From: Gyrodactylus bullatarudis | Lineage: Eukaryota; Platyhelminthes; Monogenea; Gyrodactylidea; Gyrodactylidae | Length of the DNA: 64,000 nt | Reading direction: 5' to 3' | NCBI GenBank assembly: GCA_012064415.1 | Contig: SSNU01000295.1 | Location: forward strand, 162,906-226,905 | Shown here: piece by piece, positions 52,155 to 63,920 of the stretch | Layout of the letters: each line of letters begins with the position of its first letter | Numbering within the stretch: position 1 is the stretch's first letter | Translations under genes and position numbers: made by a program | The notes under the pieces: model-generated | Told to the model about the DNA's origin: nothing | Seen by the model: only the letters and a program-made list of their open reading frames with translations | Databases searched by the model: none

Positions 52155-52910
52155 ATGTGTTGGGGTTGTGGGTAAGTGTCGGAGTTGATGATGAGACATC
52201 GATTGTAACTGACTCTTGTTTTTGCAGTCCTTGTTGTGGAGGTTGTGGATGCGGTGGCTGCGGCTGCGGTCCATGCTGCGGAGGCTGTGGCTGTGGAGGC
52301 TGCGGTTGTGGAGGCTGCGGTTGTGGAGGCTGCGGCTGTGGCTGTGGATGTGGAGGCTGCCACGGTGGCCATCACGGTTGCGGTGGTCACCACGGCTGTG
52401 GAGGCTGTCACGGTCACCACGGTGGCTGCTGCAGTGGCGGCGGTCAATGCGGTGGTGGCGGCTGCTGCCATCAACACGGCGGTGGCGGACACCAATCCGG
52501 CTGCTGTGGTGGTGGCTTCCACAGAGCCTGCAAGAGCTGCAGCTGCTCCGAGTGCTGTGAGGGCGGATGCCATGGCGGCGGACACCAATCCGGCTGCTGC
52601 GGAGGCGCTGCTGGTGGTGGTCACCATGGCGGTGGATGCCACGGTCACCACGGTGGCTGCTGCGGTGGTCACGGTCACCATGGCGGTCATGGCTGTCATC
52701 ACGGCTGTGGTGGTTGCGGTGGNGGGCGGATGCCATGGCGGCGGACACCAATCCGGCTGCTGCGGAGGCGCTGCTGGTGGTGGTCACCATGGCGGTGGAT
52801 GCCACGGTCACCACGGTGGCTGCTGCGGTGGTCACGGTCACCATGGCGGTCATGGCTGTCATCACGGCTGTGGTGGTTGCGGTGGTTGCGGTGGCTGCGG
52901 ATGCTGCTAA
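52155..52910 (+). CDS. Gly/Cys/His-rich low-complexity protein, two exons
   Basis: Exon 1 (52155-52171) encodes MCWGC plus two bases of Gly. A GTAAGT donor at 52172 and a TTGTTTTTGCAG acceptor ending at 52227 define a 56-bp intron. Exon 2 continues PCCGGCGCGGCGCGPCC and runs to TAA at 52908-52910. The N-terminal half is GGCGC-type repeats; the middle and C-terminus alternate His with Gly and Cys (HHGCGG, CHGHHGGCC, HQSGCC), with one less repetitive island (FHRACKSCSCSECCEGG). There is no signal peptide or membrane span. With the N at 52723 removed, the frame stays open for about 232 codons, or 178 if the duplicated 162 bp is an artefact. The coding part is strongly GC-rich against an A+T-rich background. 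Dense Cys and His suggest metal binding or disulphide cross-linking. Structural secretions, metallothionein-like proteins and Cys-Gly sperm-tail proteins are possible analogues, but I cannot assign a function. Confidence 0.8.
52561..52885 (+). repeat. Two identical 162-bp copies separated by a single N
   Basis: 52561-52722 and 52724-52885 are identical base for base. The lone N at 52723 is the only ambiguous base I noticed in the window. The unit is 54 codons, so both copies stay in frame if the N is dropped; with it, the frame breaks. This is what two unmerged, overlapping contig ends look like. A true recent in-frame duplication is the alternative. Confidence 0.9.
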
Positions 52911-53251
52911 ACTCCTCCCATCTGAATATCAAGGACTTTGCGCTGCTGAAACCAGCCCTCAATTTTTGATAATTTAAATATATTTTTCGACGTTTCGTTA
53001 GAAAAATTTCAGATAATTCCTAACCTTTTAATATTATTTGGACTTATTTCAGATTTTTTTGAGCCCAACTCCTTTTCTAGTCATTTGAATCGCATTGTCA
53101 TAGCATTTTTTAGATCAAAAATATAGAGACTTAAAAGTAAATTTCAAGGAAAAGCTTTGGTGATTTATATGTTATATTTCTGGTTTCTGAGAATTGTAGT
53201 AGAAGCTCTTATACCACTAGAGTCTAGTATTTTAATAACTGTGGAAAACTA

Positions 53252-53819
53252 AAGTTAGTTGACATGAATATTAGAATTCACTGCTCTTACAAAAACCTCA
53301 ATATTTTCTCCGGTGAGCCAGGAAAATTTTTTTTAATTCTACGATAGAGTTTGTCGATTAGTTATTGACATGAAAAAATTGCTGAAAAAAAATTGAATCT
53401 GTTCATAAGCCATTTTACGAATTTCGAACCAAAAATTTTCTATCGATTTCAAAAATTTAATTCGATACTAATTTTCTTAAATCAAGATCAGACATAGAAT
53501 TTGAATTTGGATGTTCATAGGAATTTGTCATCATTGTAAGAAATCGAATTTTTCTATCATCAAGAAGAGGAATGACCCAGAATTCGCGAGTTTCTTTCAA
53601 CTTCTATGGCCAAATTCGAATTCTTCGTCTAACCTGTAATTTCAGTATCGAATAAAATTTTTGAGTCGTGAAATGGACATTTGATGTATTTTTGAAGTTC
53701 GTAAAATTTTGACCAGATTTCATTTTTTTCATAAATTTTTGTCATTTTAACAACTAATGAAGAAAATATTGTGTTTTTCGTAAAAATAGTTACACTTCTC
53801 ATCTTCATGTCAACCAGCT
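53252..53819. mobile_element. Family A variant (GTTGACATG ends)
   Basis: Left AAGTTAGTTGACATGAATAT, right (reverse complement) AGCTGGTTGACATGAAGATG. Body includes GGCCAAATTCGAATTCTTCG. About 568 bp, less than 400 bp downstream of the Gly/Cys/His gene. Non-coding. Confidence 0.65.
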
Positions 53820-56800
53820 TCAGTTTGGTTCATTAGATTGACTAAGCTTGAAATAATTTAATTTTAAATGCTATTTAAAGAAAAAATTGGTTCTTATTTT
53901 AAACTAATTTTTGCATCCCATGAATATCATTCATTCTTTTTCCTCATCTTTTACTGACCAATATTTAAATTTACATATTCCTGAATAAAAACGGTAAGAG
54001 TTTGATCTCTTCAGAAAACCGGAATATTTCCTTTCCTGTCCATATAATCTAATTTGAATCTGTTGATTTAAAATAGTATATCTGAATTTATTTTTCATTT
54101 CCATTTTATTCTGGTTATCTTTTTATATAAGAGTTTGTTCAAGTAAAGATTTCTTGCATCCATTTGAAATTATAGTGCATTTAAAACGTTTTGATTATTG
54201 GATGAAATATCTTATTTTGATTCTTAAAACTTTTCAATTCTATTCTCTTCAAATAGTTTTAAAAATAAAAATAATTGTTTGAAAAATAATTAAGTTAGAA
54301 TTAGAAAATTGTTTCAGTGAAACAATGTTTCACTCTTCTAAAGAAATTAGTTTCAAAATCAAACCCCCAAATATCGTTCTAGGGTTAATAAATTCAATTA
54401 TAAAACTAATTTTAGATCATTTTTTTTCTGAATCCGAAATATTTGATCATTCTCTTATTTTGAAATCAACGCAAGTTTTCAACTCAAAATTCAAAATAAT
54501 GAAAATTCTTATTAAAATTTGATAGATAAATATACTGAGGCTTTCTCCTATTCAATGCTAGCATCTTGGAAATTTTCTCAGAAATCTTTCTTTACTGTCT
54601 ACACTTGTTCAGGTAAATTATTCTCTCCAGAATAATTAGCACCTTCTGGAAATATTATTATTAATACTATCATTTTGTTTTATCGATGGAAATTGAAAAA
54701 TATTCCCCGATTACACAATACAGTGTGGAATAGTGACCCGAAAAGTTTAAGGAAATTATACTATTTCTTGTGTTGTGATAATATGCTTAGATGTTGGTTT
54801 GGTTATCGTATCATATACCGAATCATATACTCTTCTTATTTTTTCGGAAAATTCTTTTTTTGTTTATACGGTTTATTCCAAGTGATGTGCAATAAAAGCA
54901 AGCTTGTATTGCTTAGCAGGTCATATCGGAGTAATGGAAAAAGCAATGAGGTGATATCTTACATAACCCAATATGATGATGAGAAATCTTATTGAGACAG
55001 ATTTTACTTCTTTAATAAAGTGATGCATTGTTTAAAGAATAGAAAACAGATAAAATAGAGAAAGCATTCGGCTGATGGTTCAACAAAAAGGATGACTCAA
55101 CAATTACCGCTCTTGGCAATCGTTAGGAAGGAGTGAAAGCAGATGAAATCCACTAAAAGCACTCAAGGCTTTTCAATCATGATCCATAAAGATTAGATTT
55201 GAGGAAAGCCCCGATTTCAATCTGTCAGAATGAAATTCGACATGAATCAGTTCGAGAGCGGTCCTTGTGGGTTTAATATAAAACAGCTAACACAATATAA
55301 ATTAGAATCATTTACACACGAAGCTAAACTCTGTAAAAAAATAACAAATAATAATAAAATTTTCTAATTTAGAAATTAAAATAAAGTTGGGATTCTATGA
55401 TTTTTACAGAAATCTCAATTTTTTCATCAAGAATTCGAATTTATTGAAGATTTTTTGGAATCCTACTCATGTTACCCACTTTTACCAGTTGATTATTTTA
55501 ATGAAAAATATTGTCTTTTTTAAAATTTCAATTTGGCGCGAAAATCCCATTTTTTTGAACTGAAAATTTTTATTGATTTGAAAGTTGGAGGTTGATCAAA
55601 AAGGGGTTTTTCAGGATCAAGATTATGTTTCACATATTTTCAAACGTGAAAGTCATTGCAAATTTTGACCCACGAGCATGATAAAACAACAGAACTCACC
55701 ATGAAGGCCCTCCTGATGATCACCATTCCATCCATCCTGAAGGATTACTATTTTTGAAAACCTAAGAAACCCATTAAATGGCCAAGATATTTCGGATTTT
55801 AGTGATTACGTGGTAAAAATTCAAATTGAGCGGTGATTTGAAAACTGAATGGCATAATGGTGAAGCATTTTTGACACATCCTTCAACACAAAATAATGCT
55901 TAAAACTATCAGTTCTATCAGAAAAGTTGGTACTAGTATGAGGTTAAAAATTCCACCCTACCCTATTAGACTCTGACAAAAGTTTCATTTTTTCAGCAAG
56001 GTCTCAAAATTTTTTCTGAATTTGGAAACCAATCTGAGAAAAACAATTAGAAAATTAACTTTTGGAGAAATTATTAATTTTAATTAGGCGTGATTTTTTC
56101 CTTTTTTTAGCTTGAGTGGGATCAAAAATTATTTTGGACACAAAGAAGCCATTAATCACTATTTAATTATTGAAAGAACCGTCAATTTGAACTGATATAG
56201 AACCACATTGATTTATTAATTTTCAAGCAGTAAAAATGATTCAAAAATACGATGTGGACATTTGCACAAAAATGGAATGTTTCCTCCCGACTATTTTTGT
56301 TTCCCTTGTCTGATGATGATCCTGAAAAATAAAACTAAAGTTTAGAAAAATGAAAAAAAATCACGCCTCCTTGAAATTTTCCAAAATATTTTTTTTCTCA
56401 AATCGGTTTTTCAAAATATTCTCAGAAAATTTTAAGAAGACCTTAAGATGAAATAATTGTAAAAATTAAAAATCCACCGAGAATATGTCGTCTACTCAGT
56501 TCCATAAAGCAAAGACTTAAAGCGTACTTAGGTGATGGTGGAGAGACAAGCAGAATATCCAGATTATTAAATTTCAACAGACCAGTTCAAGATAAAGAGT
56601 AGCCCCACATAATTCAAGTCTATAGAAAAATCTAATTTGATTTGGGACACGGTAATTTCAGAATGAAACAATAAACTAGATCATCTATGTTCAAGGGGGA
56701 AAAATTATACGTCTCGCACTAAAATGAGTGGACTATCTATTCAAGTGTAACTTTTGAGGAGATCAAAAAAACAACAACTAAGATCCACTTGACGTAATTA

Positions 56801-57576
56801 TTTTCTCTTACCCTCCTTCTCAATACTAAAGTGTAGTAATATTTTCTCTTACATAATCTAACGTTGTCTATAACTTAATATACATGGCTACTAACTTTAC
56901 ATATCGTATCGTGAAAAGGGGTAGGCGAGGTAATCAGAAGAAAATTATTACATTATTGTAGTATTTCCATATGTATATTATTATCGTTATATATTTCAAA
57001 ACGTTCATAATGGCATATTGCCTTGATCTAATTTAATTTATTCTTTTTGGTCTGTAATCTAATTTTTATTTTAATTGAAAAATTGAAAAAAATGATTGCA
57101 TAATCTCAAGGTGTGGAAAGACTAAAATTTAGCCGATAAATGAAATCATCACCTGTATAATTCAAATCACCTCTGTCTGCTAAAGTTATAAAGATAATCT
57201 GTTTTTGAAACAAAAAATGACCCATTTTTTGATCGATAACTTCTGAACCAAAAAAATTACATCTTCCTAGTAGTGTTTAAGTTATCTATCATTCTAATGT
57301 TTTATAGAATTAGAGAACAACAATAAGGTTTGAAAACTATCTCTACAACTAGGTATTAATCTAAAAGCTGTTTTCACACCACCTTTGAATAATTCATAAA
57401 ATTTTTTGGAACTCGATTTTATGAGTCTAAGAAAGATTTTGCTAATTTCATTTTTGTTATAGATTTTCCAATTCTAATATGTTCAATTTCATTTTCCTTG
57501 GGTACAAGTGTAGTTTAGAATAGTATGTTTGATTTGTATTAATTTTTCATAAAAGTAAATACTATAGAATTAAACG
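53820..57576. other. A+T-rich stretch without a gene
   Basis: Contains the partial family A copy at 55384. Short open stretches (54325-54522, 54675-54995) have no recognisable domains or splice context and look like chance. Confidence 0.45.
55384..55645. mobile_element. Family A left part
   Basis: AAGTTGGGATTCTATGATTT, then ATTTTTTGGAATCCTACTCA and GGCGCGAAAATCCCATTTTT, the same subfamily as 31606-32305. No right end is seen. Confidence 0.5.
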
Positions 57577-57712
57577 AAATTTTCCAAAATCACTAAAATT
57601 TCCCATCGATATGAACAAATGAATCTTCAAGTATTTTAACATCATCCCATCAAAGCTCGCTACAAAATATCTTTTTAGACTTCTGTAAGATAAATGTAAG
57701 TTTTCAAATAAA
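57577..57712. mobile_element. Family B left-end fragment
   Basis: ACGAAATTTTCCAAAATCAC, CCCATCGATATGAAC and CTTCAAGTATTTTAACATCA follow the family B order seen at 11758. No matching right end is nearby. Confidence 0.55.
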
Positions 57713-58039
57713 AAACATTTTTAATGTTTTATTTTCATACCGAGGTTCTGGACCATATGTCATTCGAATTATTCTAGATAGCACATTAAGATACAGATAA
57801 CTTGCAAATTTTATCTCTATTTTCCCAGTTCAAAGAGCAGATAAGGGAAAAATTTACTTTACGTTTCAAAAATCAATTTCGATTTAAAAATACAAACATT
57901 GAAGATTAGTGGTTCTCAAGAATTTTTTCATGTGATTTCGTAAAATATAACCTATATTTTTACCATGAGAGAAAGTAGATGGTCTGACTTGTTCGCAATT
58001 TACAATGGTAAATTAAATGACAAGATCAAGTATATACAC

Positions 58040-58583
58040 CTAGTAATATATGAAGATGGAAGTTTATGATTTTTACTAAATTCTCAATCTTCTCATAAAG
58101 TAATCGACTTTGATCAAGATTTTTTGATGATTTACATGATTATTATGGCATATTTCGTATCTCAGAGTAGCGCCAAATTCCCATTCCTTTGAACTTTGAG
58201 ATAAAATTGATTTTTAGGATCACAATAAGACAAGAAAACCGATTATCACAATAAACCTTTAGATAAATTAGTCATTTCATCGATTTTCAAGTAAGGAAAA
58301 CGGTCGAAAGAGCAAAATAAATTTTCACACGATGAGTGATTCTCAAAATCAGATTCAGAATATTTGATTTCCTTCTTTAATCGTGATTCTTAAAATAGCT
58401 TTAAAATCACCAAAGATTTTCAACTCAAAGTTCAAAAAATTGGGAATTTGATGCTACTTTGAAATTTGAAATATACTATAATTTCCATGATTTAGATTCC
58501 AAAATATCTTGATCAAAGTTGATTTCTTGTTGAGAAAATTTAGAATTTAGTAAATCATAAATTCTCACGTTCATATTAACTAG
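58040..58583. mobile_element. Family A element with CTAG-like termini
   Basis: Left CTAGTAATATATGAAGATGG, right ACGTTCATATTAACTAG. About 544 bp, with the family body in both orientations around a unique centre. Non-coding. Confidence 0.7.
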
Positions 58584-58585
58584 TA

Positions 58586-58680
58586 GACTTGGACGAAATT
58601 TTCCAAAATTACTAAAATCGATAAAATTTGGAGAGATAATATTAAAATACTTAAAGATTAATTAATTAAAGAAAAATGAA
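58586..58680. mobile_element. Family B fragment abutting a family A element
   Basis: GACTTGGACGAAATTTTCC starts three bases after the right end of the family A copy at 58040-58583. Family B-like sequence (AATACTTAAAGATTAA) continues to about 58670, then gives way to another family A right half. Confidence 0.55.
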
Positions 58681-58723
58681 TTTTTTATAAAAATAATTAT
58701 TTTTTAGAATTTTTTTTCTAAAA

Positions 58724-58823
58724 TAGTAAAAGTGGACAAGATGAGTAGGATTCTAAAAAATCTTCAACATATTCGAGATTTCTGTAAAAATCATAGATTC
58801 CCAACTTCATATCAATTAGCTTT
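58724..58823. mobile_element. Family A right-end fragment
   Basis: Ends AGATTCCCAACTTCATATCA then ATTAGCTTTA, the same subfamily as 31606-32305. Body motifs (AGTAAAAGTGGACAAGATGA) precede it. Confidence 0.5.
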
Positions 58824-59810
58824 AAATTTCTCATGTATTGAAATGTAAGTGATTTAACATGTTTGAAAAAAAATTCTCAAAAATTAATTGACGAACAGCT
58901 TGAATTTTTTCCACTACCAATCAGTATGAAACTATTTAAGCAATACTAAGTATGTATTGCTCAGAAAATCTTTCATCTAGACATGACTCATGAGGATTAT
59001 TAAGCTCTGTACCCCTTGAATAAAAAAAAACATTCAGCTTTCACACCACACACGAAGAGGAAAGAAATTTTAATTAAAAATATTTCATTCCCTCATATAT
59101 TTTGAGTCCTAAAAAGCAGTCTGAAAACTATTCCAAGAAGATAGAGGGGAGACACGACGTAGAGCCAGAAAGAACTGTAAAAAAGGGGACGAATAAAAGA
59201 ATAATTTGTACATTACTACTCTGACTAACAAAGTCCCTAGGAAAATAAATACATGAGTAAGTTTTGGCTGAAAATTACTAAACTACAATAAATAAGCCAA
59301 TTTGTGTGAATTGTATCAGTATGAGAATATCTAGCCCTGTCTTATTATTCTGCCCACATTGTACGTACGTATTGTAAGTAAGTATTCTCATTAGTAAAAT
59401 GAATTATCACATGTCTAAATTAATAAATACAACAGCCTTGCATTGTCAGATGTTTACGATATGCTACTTGGGAGATATGAAATTATATGAATGGTTTTTA
59501 TAATTTGTAGTCAATTAAAAATTGCACCTTATTTTCCCAAGAAAATTAGTCGTCATGAGAAAATAAGTTGGAAAAAATATTTCTAACTTCTTCTATAGAC
59601 ACCTAAAATAATCACCTGGACATTTTTAAGATAACTTCCACTGACAGGTTCAAATTTTGGCTATTATTAATTAAAACAGATTAATAAATAAATAGCGTAT
59701 CTTGTCTTATATTTATTTACCAACCAGAATAAAAACTTCTTGATATAAAATTGCCTGCAGACTTTTTGCAGATAAACTTTATTTCTAAATTTGAAAACAA
59801 CAAAAAGCAA

Positions 59811-60070
59811 GTTAATATGAAGATGGGAATTTATTTATGATTTACAAAATACAAAATTATCAATTTTTCATCAGAAAATCTAGATCATGAGGTCCACTTT
59901 CACGAAAAAAATCTATTTATAAGGTCATTATGGCATATTTAAAATCTCGAAGTAGCGCCAAATTCCCATTTTTCGAACTTTGAGCTGAAAATTCTTGAAA
60001 TACTTTGATATCTTGATGGAGAATTAAGAATTTTGTAAAAATCATAAATAAATTCCCATATTCGTATTTA
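59811..60070. mobile_element. Short family A element
   Basis: Left GTTAATATGAAGATGGGAAT and right (reverse complement CTAAATACGAATATGGGAAT) with short body segments between (GCGCCAAATTCCCATTTTTC). About 260 bp. Confidence 0.65.
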
Positions 60071-60384
60071 GTTTGATTTAGCAACTCTTTATTATTCATC
60101 TAAGCCTCCGTTTAATAGGAAATCTATTAATCTCATGGAATACGCAGGAACACTCGTCATACTAGTACCTGAACTAATTTTTATTTAGCGCTGAAGAATC
60201 CATTTATTAGATCATATTTTGAAGGCCCTATTGTCATTAAAATTGTTAATCGGAATAGAGTCAGAAGAGACTTGGTGAAATATTACTTTTAACACTAGAA
60301 TGTATGCTCGTTGTCTCTAACCTTCCTTGTGACTCATAAGTTATGAGTTTAGAAACCAAAAATGTAAATGCATAATTAACTAAT

Positions 60385-61003
60385 GGGTTAAAAATCACCC
60401 CAAAGGAAAATTTTTTCCAATAATCACCACAATGAAAATTTCAACACTTCCTCAAATCATTTATTCTTACTTCAAAATTCCCCTCTCTATGACCAGATTT
60501 ATTGTCAGATAAGTTTTTGAACGGTTAAACTTCCATTCAAAAATTAAAAGTGAACTCTCTACTATATAGAACCTTAGATGGAAAAAACGCGAATCTACAC
60601 CTAGTTGATATGAAGATTGGAATTTATAATTTTTACAAAATTCTTAATTTTTCATCAAGAAACCGAATTTGATCAAGATTTTTTGGAATCTAAATCACGA
60701 GGGACTCTTCCACGATCGGGAAAAAATCAATTTCTAAGGAAAATACGGCAAATTTAAAATCTTGAAGTAGCGCCAAATTCCCATTTTTTTGAACTTGGAG
60801 TTGAAAATTTTTGTTGATTTCAAAGTGAGAGAGTGATCAAAAGTTGAGTTTTCGGATCACAATAAGACAAAAAAACCGATGATCATCATAAAAATTTTGA
60901 TAAATTCGTCATTTTTCATGGATCTTAAAATATCAAATTTCATTGACTTTCAAGTAGGGAAAAATGATCAAAAATTTTTGGGTTGATTTTTGGAATTAAC
61001 CCT
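60385..61003. mobile_element. Family C element carrying a family A fragment
   Basis: The left end GGGTTAAAAATCACCCCAAA and the right end (reverse complement AGGGTTAATTCCAAAAATCA) match the 6659-7319 ends. TAAT flanks both sides. The interior shares AACCACTTCC-type and GGTTAAACTTC segments with 6659-7319. From about 60600 it contains a family A left end (CTAGTTGATATGAAGATTGG), a nested insertion. Confidence 0.65.
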
Positions 61004-61914
61004 TAATATATCATCCGAATAGTTTCATCTAGTAATGTAACATTGAAAATGTTTCATTTTATTTCTTCATGAATTGAGGAAATTAACTATTTATTTGAGT
61101 AGATCATATAGATCACAAGGTAATCATGTATACCTAAACAACTTAGCTTTTGAAATCATAATACTCTAGTTGAGATTAAACAAGATAATCAGGCACTTAA
61201 ATGCAAACATACAGCAAAAAAGAAAAATGTAAGGGAAATATTATTAATTCTTGATTAATTTCCTGTATCTTACTCTTACAATTTTCCATAAAAGCCACTT
61301 GGAAAAAAAGATTAAAAAGTTTGTAATTTTTTTTTCTCCCTCCACAAATGTACATCTCAAGGTCAATGATAGTTTTTATATGTTAAACTCCCAAAAAAAT
61401 AAGTAAATCTTTTATACAAGAACCAAATACATCCTTCCATATAGATATTATATTAATGAGTAGAGGATAAAAACTCTCTTCTAAGAATTTGGTGAAACAT
61501 TATTAAAGTTAGATTGCAATTATTGTTTGTAAGAGGTCACTTCCTACGCTGAATTTTTTACACTTAATCATGTGGAATCCATACAATGTGGATAGTTTCT
61601 TGGAGCAAGAATTTACACAATGATTTTAATTTAAAAAGAGCGTTATTTCTTTAAGTATTCTCTTTGTAAGAAATTAAAGTCTCATTGGGTTATTTCTATC
61701 AAATATAATTTTAGCAACTTATCATTGTTCATCTAAGCCTTAGTAAATACTTCGTTTACGATCCACTCGATAGGAAATCTATTAATCTAACGGGATACGG
61801 ACAATTCTCAGCTCTATCATTCGTCAAATTAGTGCTGTACTAATTCAAAGTAAGTTGGTTTATTCCAAAAATTTAATTTTTGTTTAAAACATTTTTTTCT
61901 TCCAAGATAAAAAT

Positions 61915-62030
61915 AATCATAGCCAATTTTTGGATCAAATAATAACCTAATCGATCCTGAACTAAAATTACTGTAGATTCGTAATCAGCGTATTCACAAA
62001 TCACAGATTGAATGCGAGTCATATAAATTG
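61915..62030. repeat. Dispersed repeat F, copy 2
   Basis: CGATCCTGAACTAAAATTAC, ACTGTAGATTCGTAATCAGC, GTATTCACAAATCA and GATTGAATGCGAGTCAT repeat the order seen at 3612-3745. Non-coding. Confidence 0.6.
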
Positions 62031-62624
62031 ATCCACACAGCAGAAACAGAAAATCATTTAGCTTCAACTAAATCATGTCTAATAAAAATCTTGAAGAGAC
62101 AAAAAATGAAAAATTACTCCTATCATAAATAGCCTGGGAAATTATTTTTGAAATCTTCAATATTCTTTAAAGTAGATGTAGTCATACCAGGGCTTTGTGT
62201 GAAAAGAATGTTTGAGCCCGTATCTAGTTGAAGAGTTTATATTTAAGAAAAAACTATGAGTTTAAAGAATTATAAAAGCTGAAAAACCCCTTTTTTGGAG
62301 CTGATTCAATTTTATCTCTTTGATTATTTAAATCAATTAACTCTTGTTGATGTATTAGAAATGTAAATTTTCATTAATTTTAATTTCTTTGATCTATTGA
62401 TAGATATTTTGTCCACTTTTTGATTTTTTCCAGGCTTGAAAATGATGGAGAAATTCTCAAAACCATATGCTCTACAGAGAATAATTTAAATTTTTGATGG
62501 GCCTCTTGATTTGAATTAAAATCTCTCTACATTTTAACTAAAAAAATGAAATTTTATTGATATCAACTAAAAGAGACTTTTAAAAATGCATTCATCACAG
62601 CCCCGAGAGTATGAGCAGTAGGAG

Positions 62625-62838
62625 TAGATTTCAGGAATTCAATTTTGGTAATTTTGAAACGCCTGACCGTAGAAGTTATTCATTGGTGTAAAGTATTTCG
62701 AATTGTGTTAAAATTTTTGAAAAAATTATTTTCCAAAGTAACATTAAAGGTGACATAATAGAGCCGAAGTTTCATTTTTGGGCGTTCAAAAACAAAAATA
62801 TGATCTGACTACTTACAAGTAAACTTAGTTATTCTGAG
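62625..62838. repeat. Dispersed repeat E, copy 2
   Basis: Same orientation as 30894-31075 with indels in the middle. Type unknown. Confidence 0.7.
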
Positions 62839-63902
62839 GATTTTTAGGTTCCTGTTCGATTTTTCATATTTTTATTACATAAATAATTGGAATAGTAAAT
62901 ACAAATAGAAAACAAGACCCTGTGTGGAAAAACATTCTGATAAAATGAGAATTGAGAAGTTTTTCTAATGAGTACTACTCATTGAGTACTCTCAGCTCCC
63001 ATTGATCAACCCCTGACGAAAAAATGCTATTGGCTAGACCTAAAAGTTCCCAATATTATTTCATGTATAAACAATGCTTATTAAAAATATATCGATAGTC
63101 GGTGTATCTTTTTGAGGAAATCCGGCAACTTATACCTTCCAATAAATATTTAGTTATTTATTCTTATGACAATTTTGTTTTTTATGATCGAAAAATTAAA
63201 TTCATTTCGAATTTGGAAATTTCAAATGTGAATACACCAAAATGTGGGATGAAAAATTTCTTTGAGGATATCTGAAAAATAAATTCCATTAAATTACTCT
63301 CTTCATAGTGAGATAACAAAAGATTTCACATCAAGGACAATATGAAATGGATGTTGATGTCCTTCTACTTTTTTTAATGAGTCCTACTCATTCCTTCTTC
63401 TGTCACACACCCCCTCTATGCATGCATTTAAAACTTGAGAGAAAAATGAACTCAAAATGTATATCTTCCAATTGCCTAATTACATTCCTGGAAATTTTGT
63501 TTAACTGATGGAAAAATTTATCATGAACTACAATTAAAATATATAGTGGTTCTATTTTCCGTAATTAAATAGGTTAGAGCACCACTCTCTTTCAAAAAAT
63601 TAATAAAATTAAATAATTAACTTGACAATTGGTAATGTACAAAATCTAAGCATTTTAAATTCTTTGCTTGAAATACTTTAATCAAAGAGTCAGTAATTCC
63701 AAAGGAAAATTGCTTTGTTCCATGACGGAATCTGAAATCTTCAATTGATATTAGTAAAAGTGGATTTAATCGGAATAATACCAAACTTTTTCCAAAGCCT
63801 CTTCCAGATGTTTCGATACTGAGATAGTCAAGTACCTTCTTCAGTGGATGAGGTAGGATTAGATAAAATTATATATATGTTACCGTTAATCTTGTTACTC
63901 TT

Positions 63903-63920
63903 GATAGTCTTAAGACTATC
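63903..63920. repeat. 18-bp perfect palindrome in a cluster of inverted motifs
   Basis: GATAGTCTTAAGACTATC, followed within 10 bp by AATCTTAAGACTAACGG. GTTACC/GGTAA-type words recur around it. It may be the edge of an element cut by the window end. Confidence 0.7.

Noticed and set aside
52157..52227. Unspliced start MLGLWVSVGVDDETS for the Gly/Cys/His protein
   Set aside because: A consensus GTAAGT donor and TTTGCAG acceptor remove this stretch, and the start two bases earlier gives a protein uniform in composition from its first residues.
52097..52962. Ala/Thr-, Arg/Trp- and His/Arg-rich frames over the Gly/Cys/His gene
   Set aside because: They are alternate frames of the same GC-rich repeat; only the MCWGCGPCC frame fits the splice sites, TATA box and stop.
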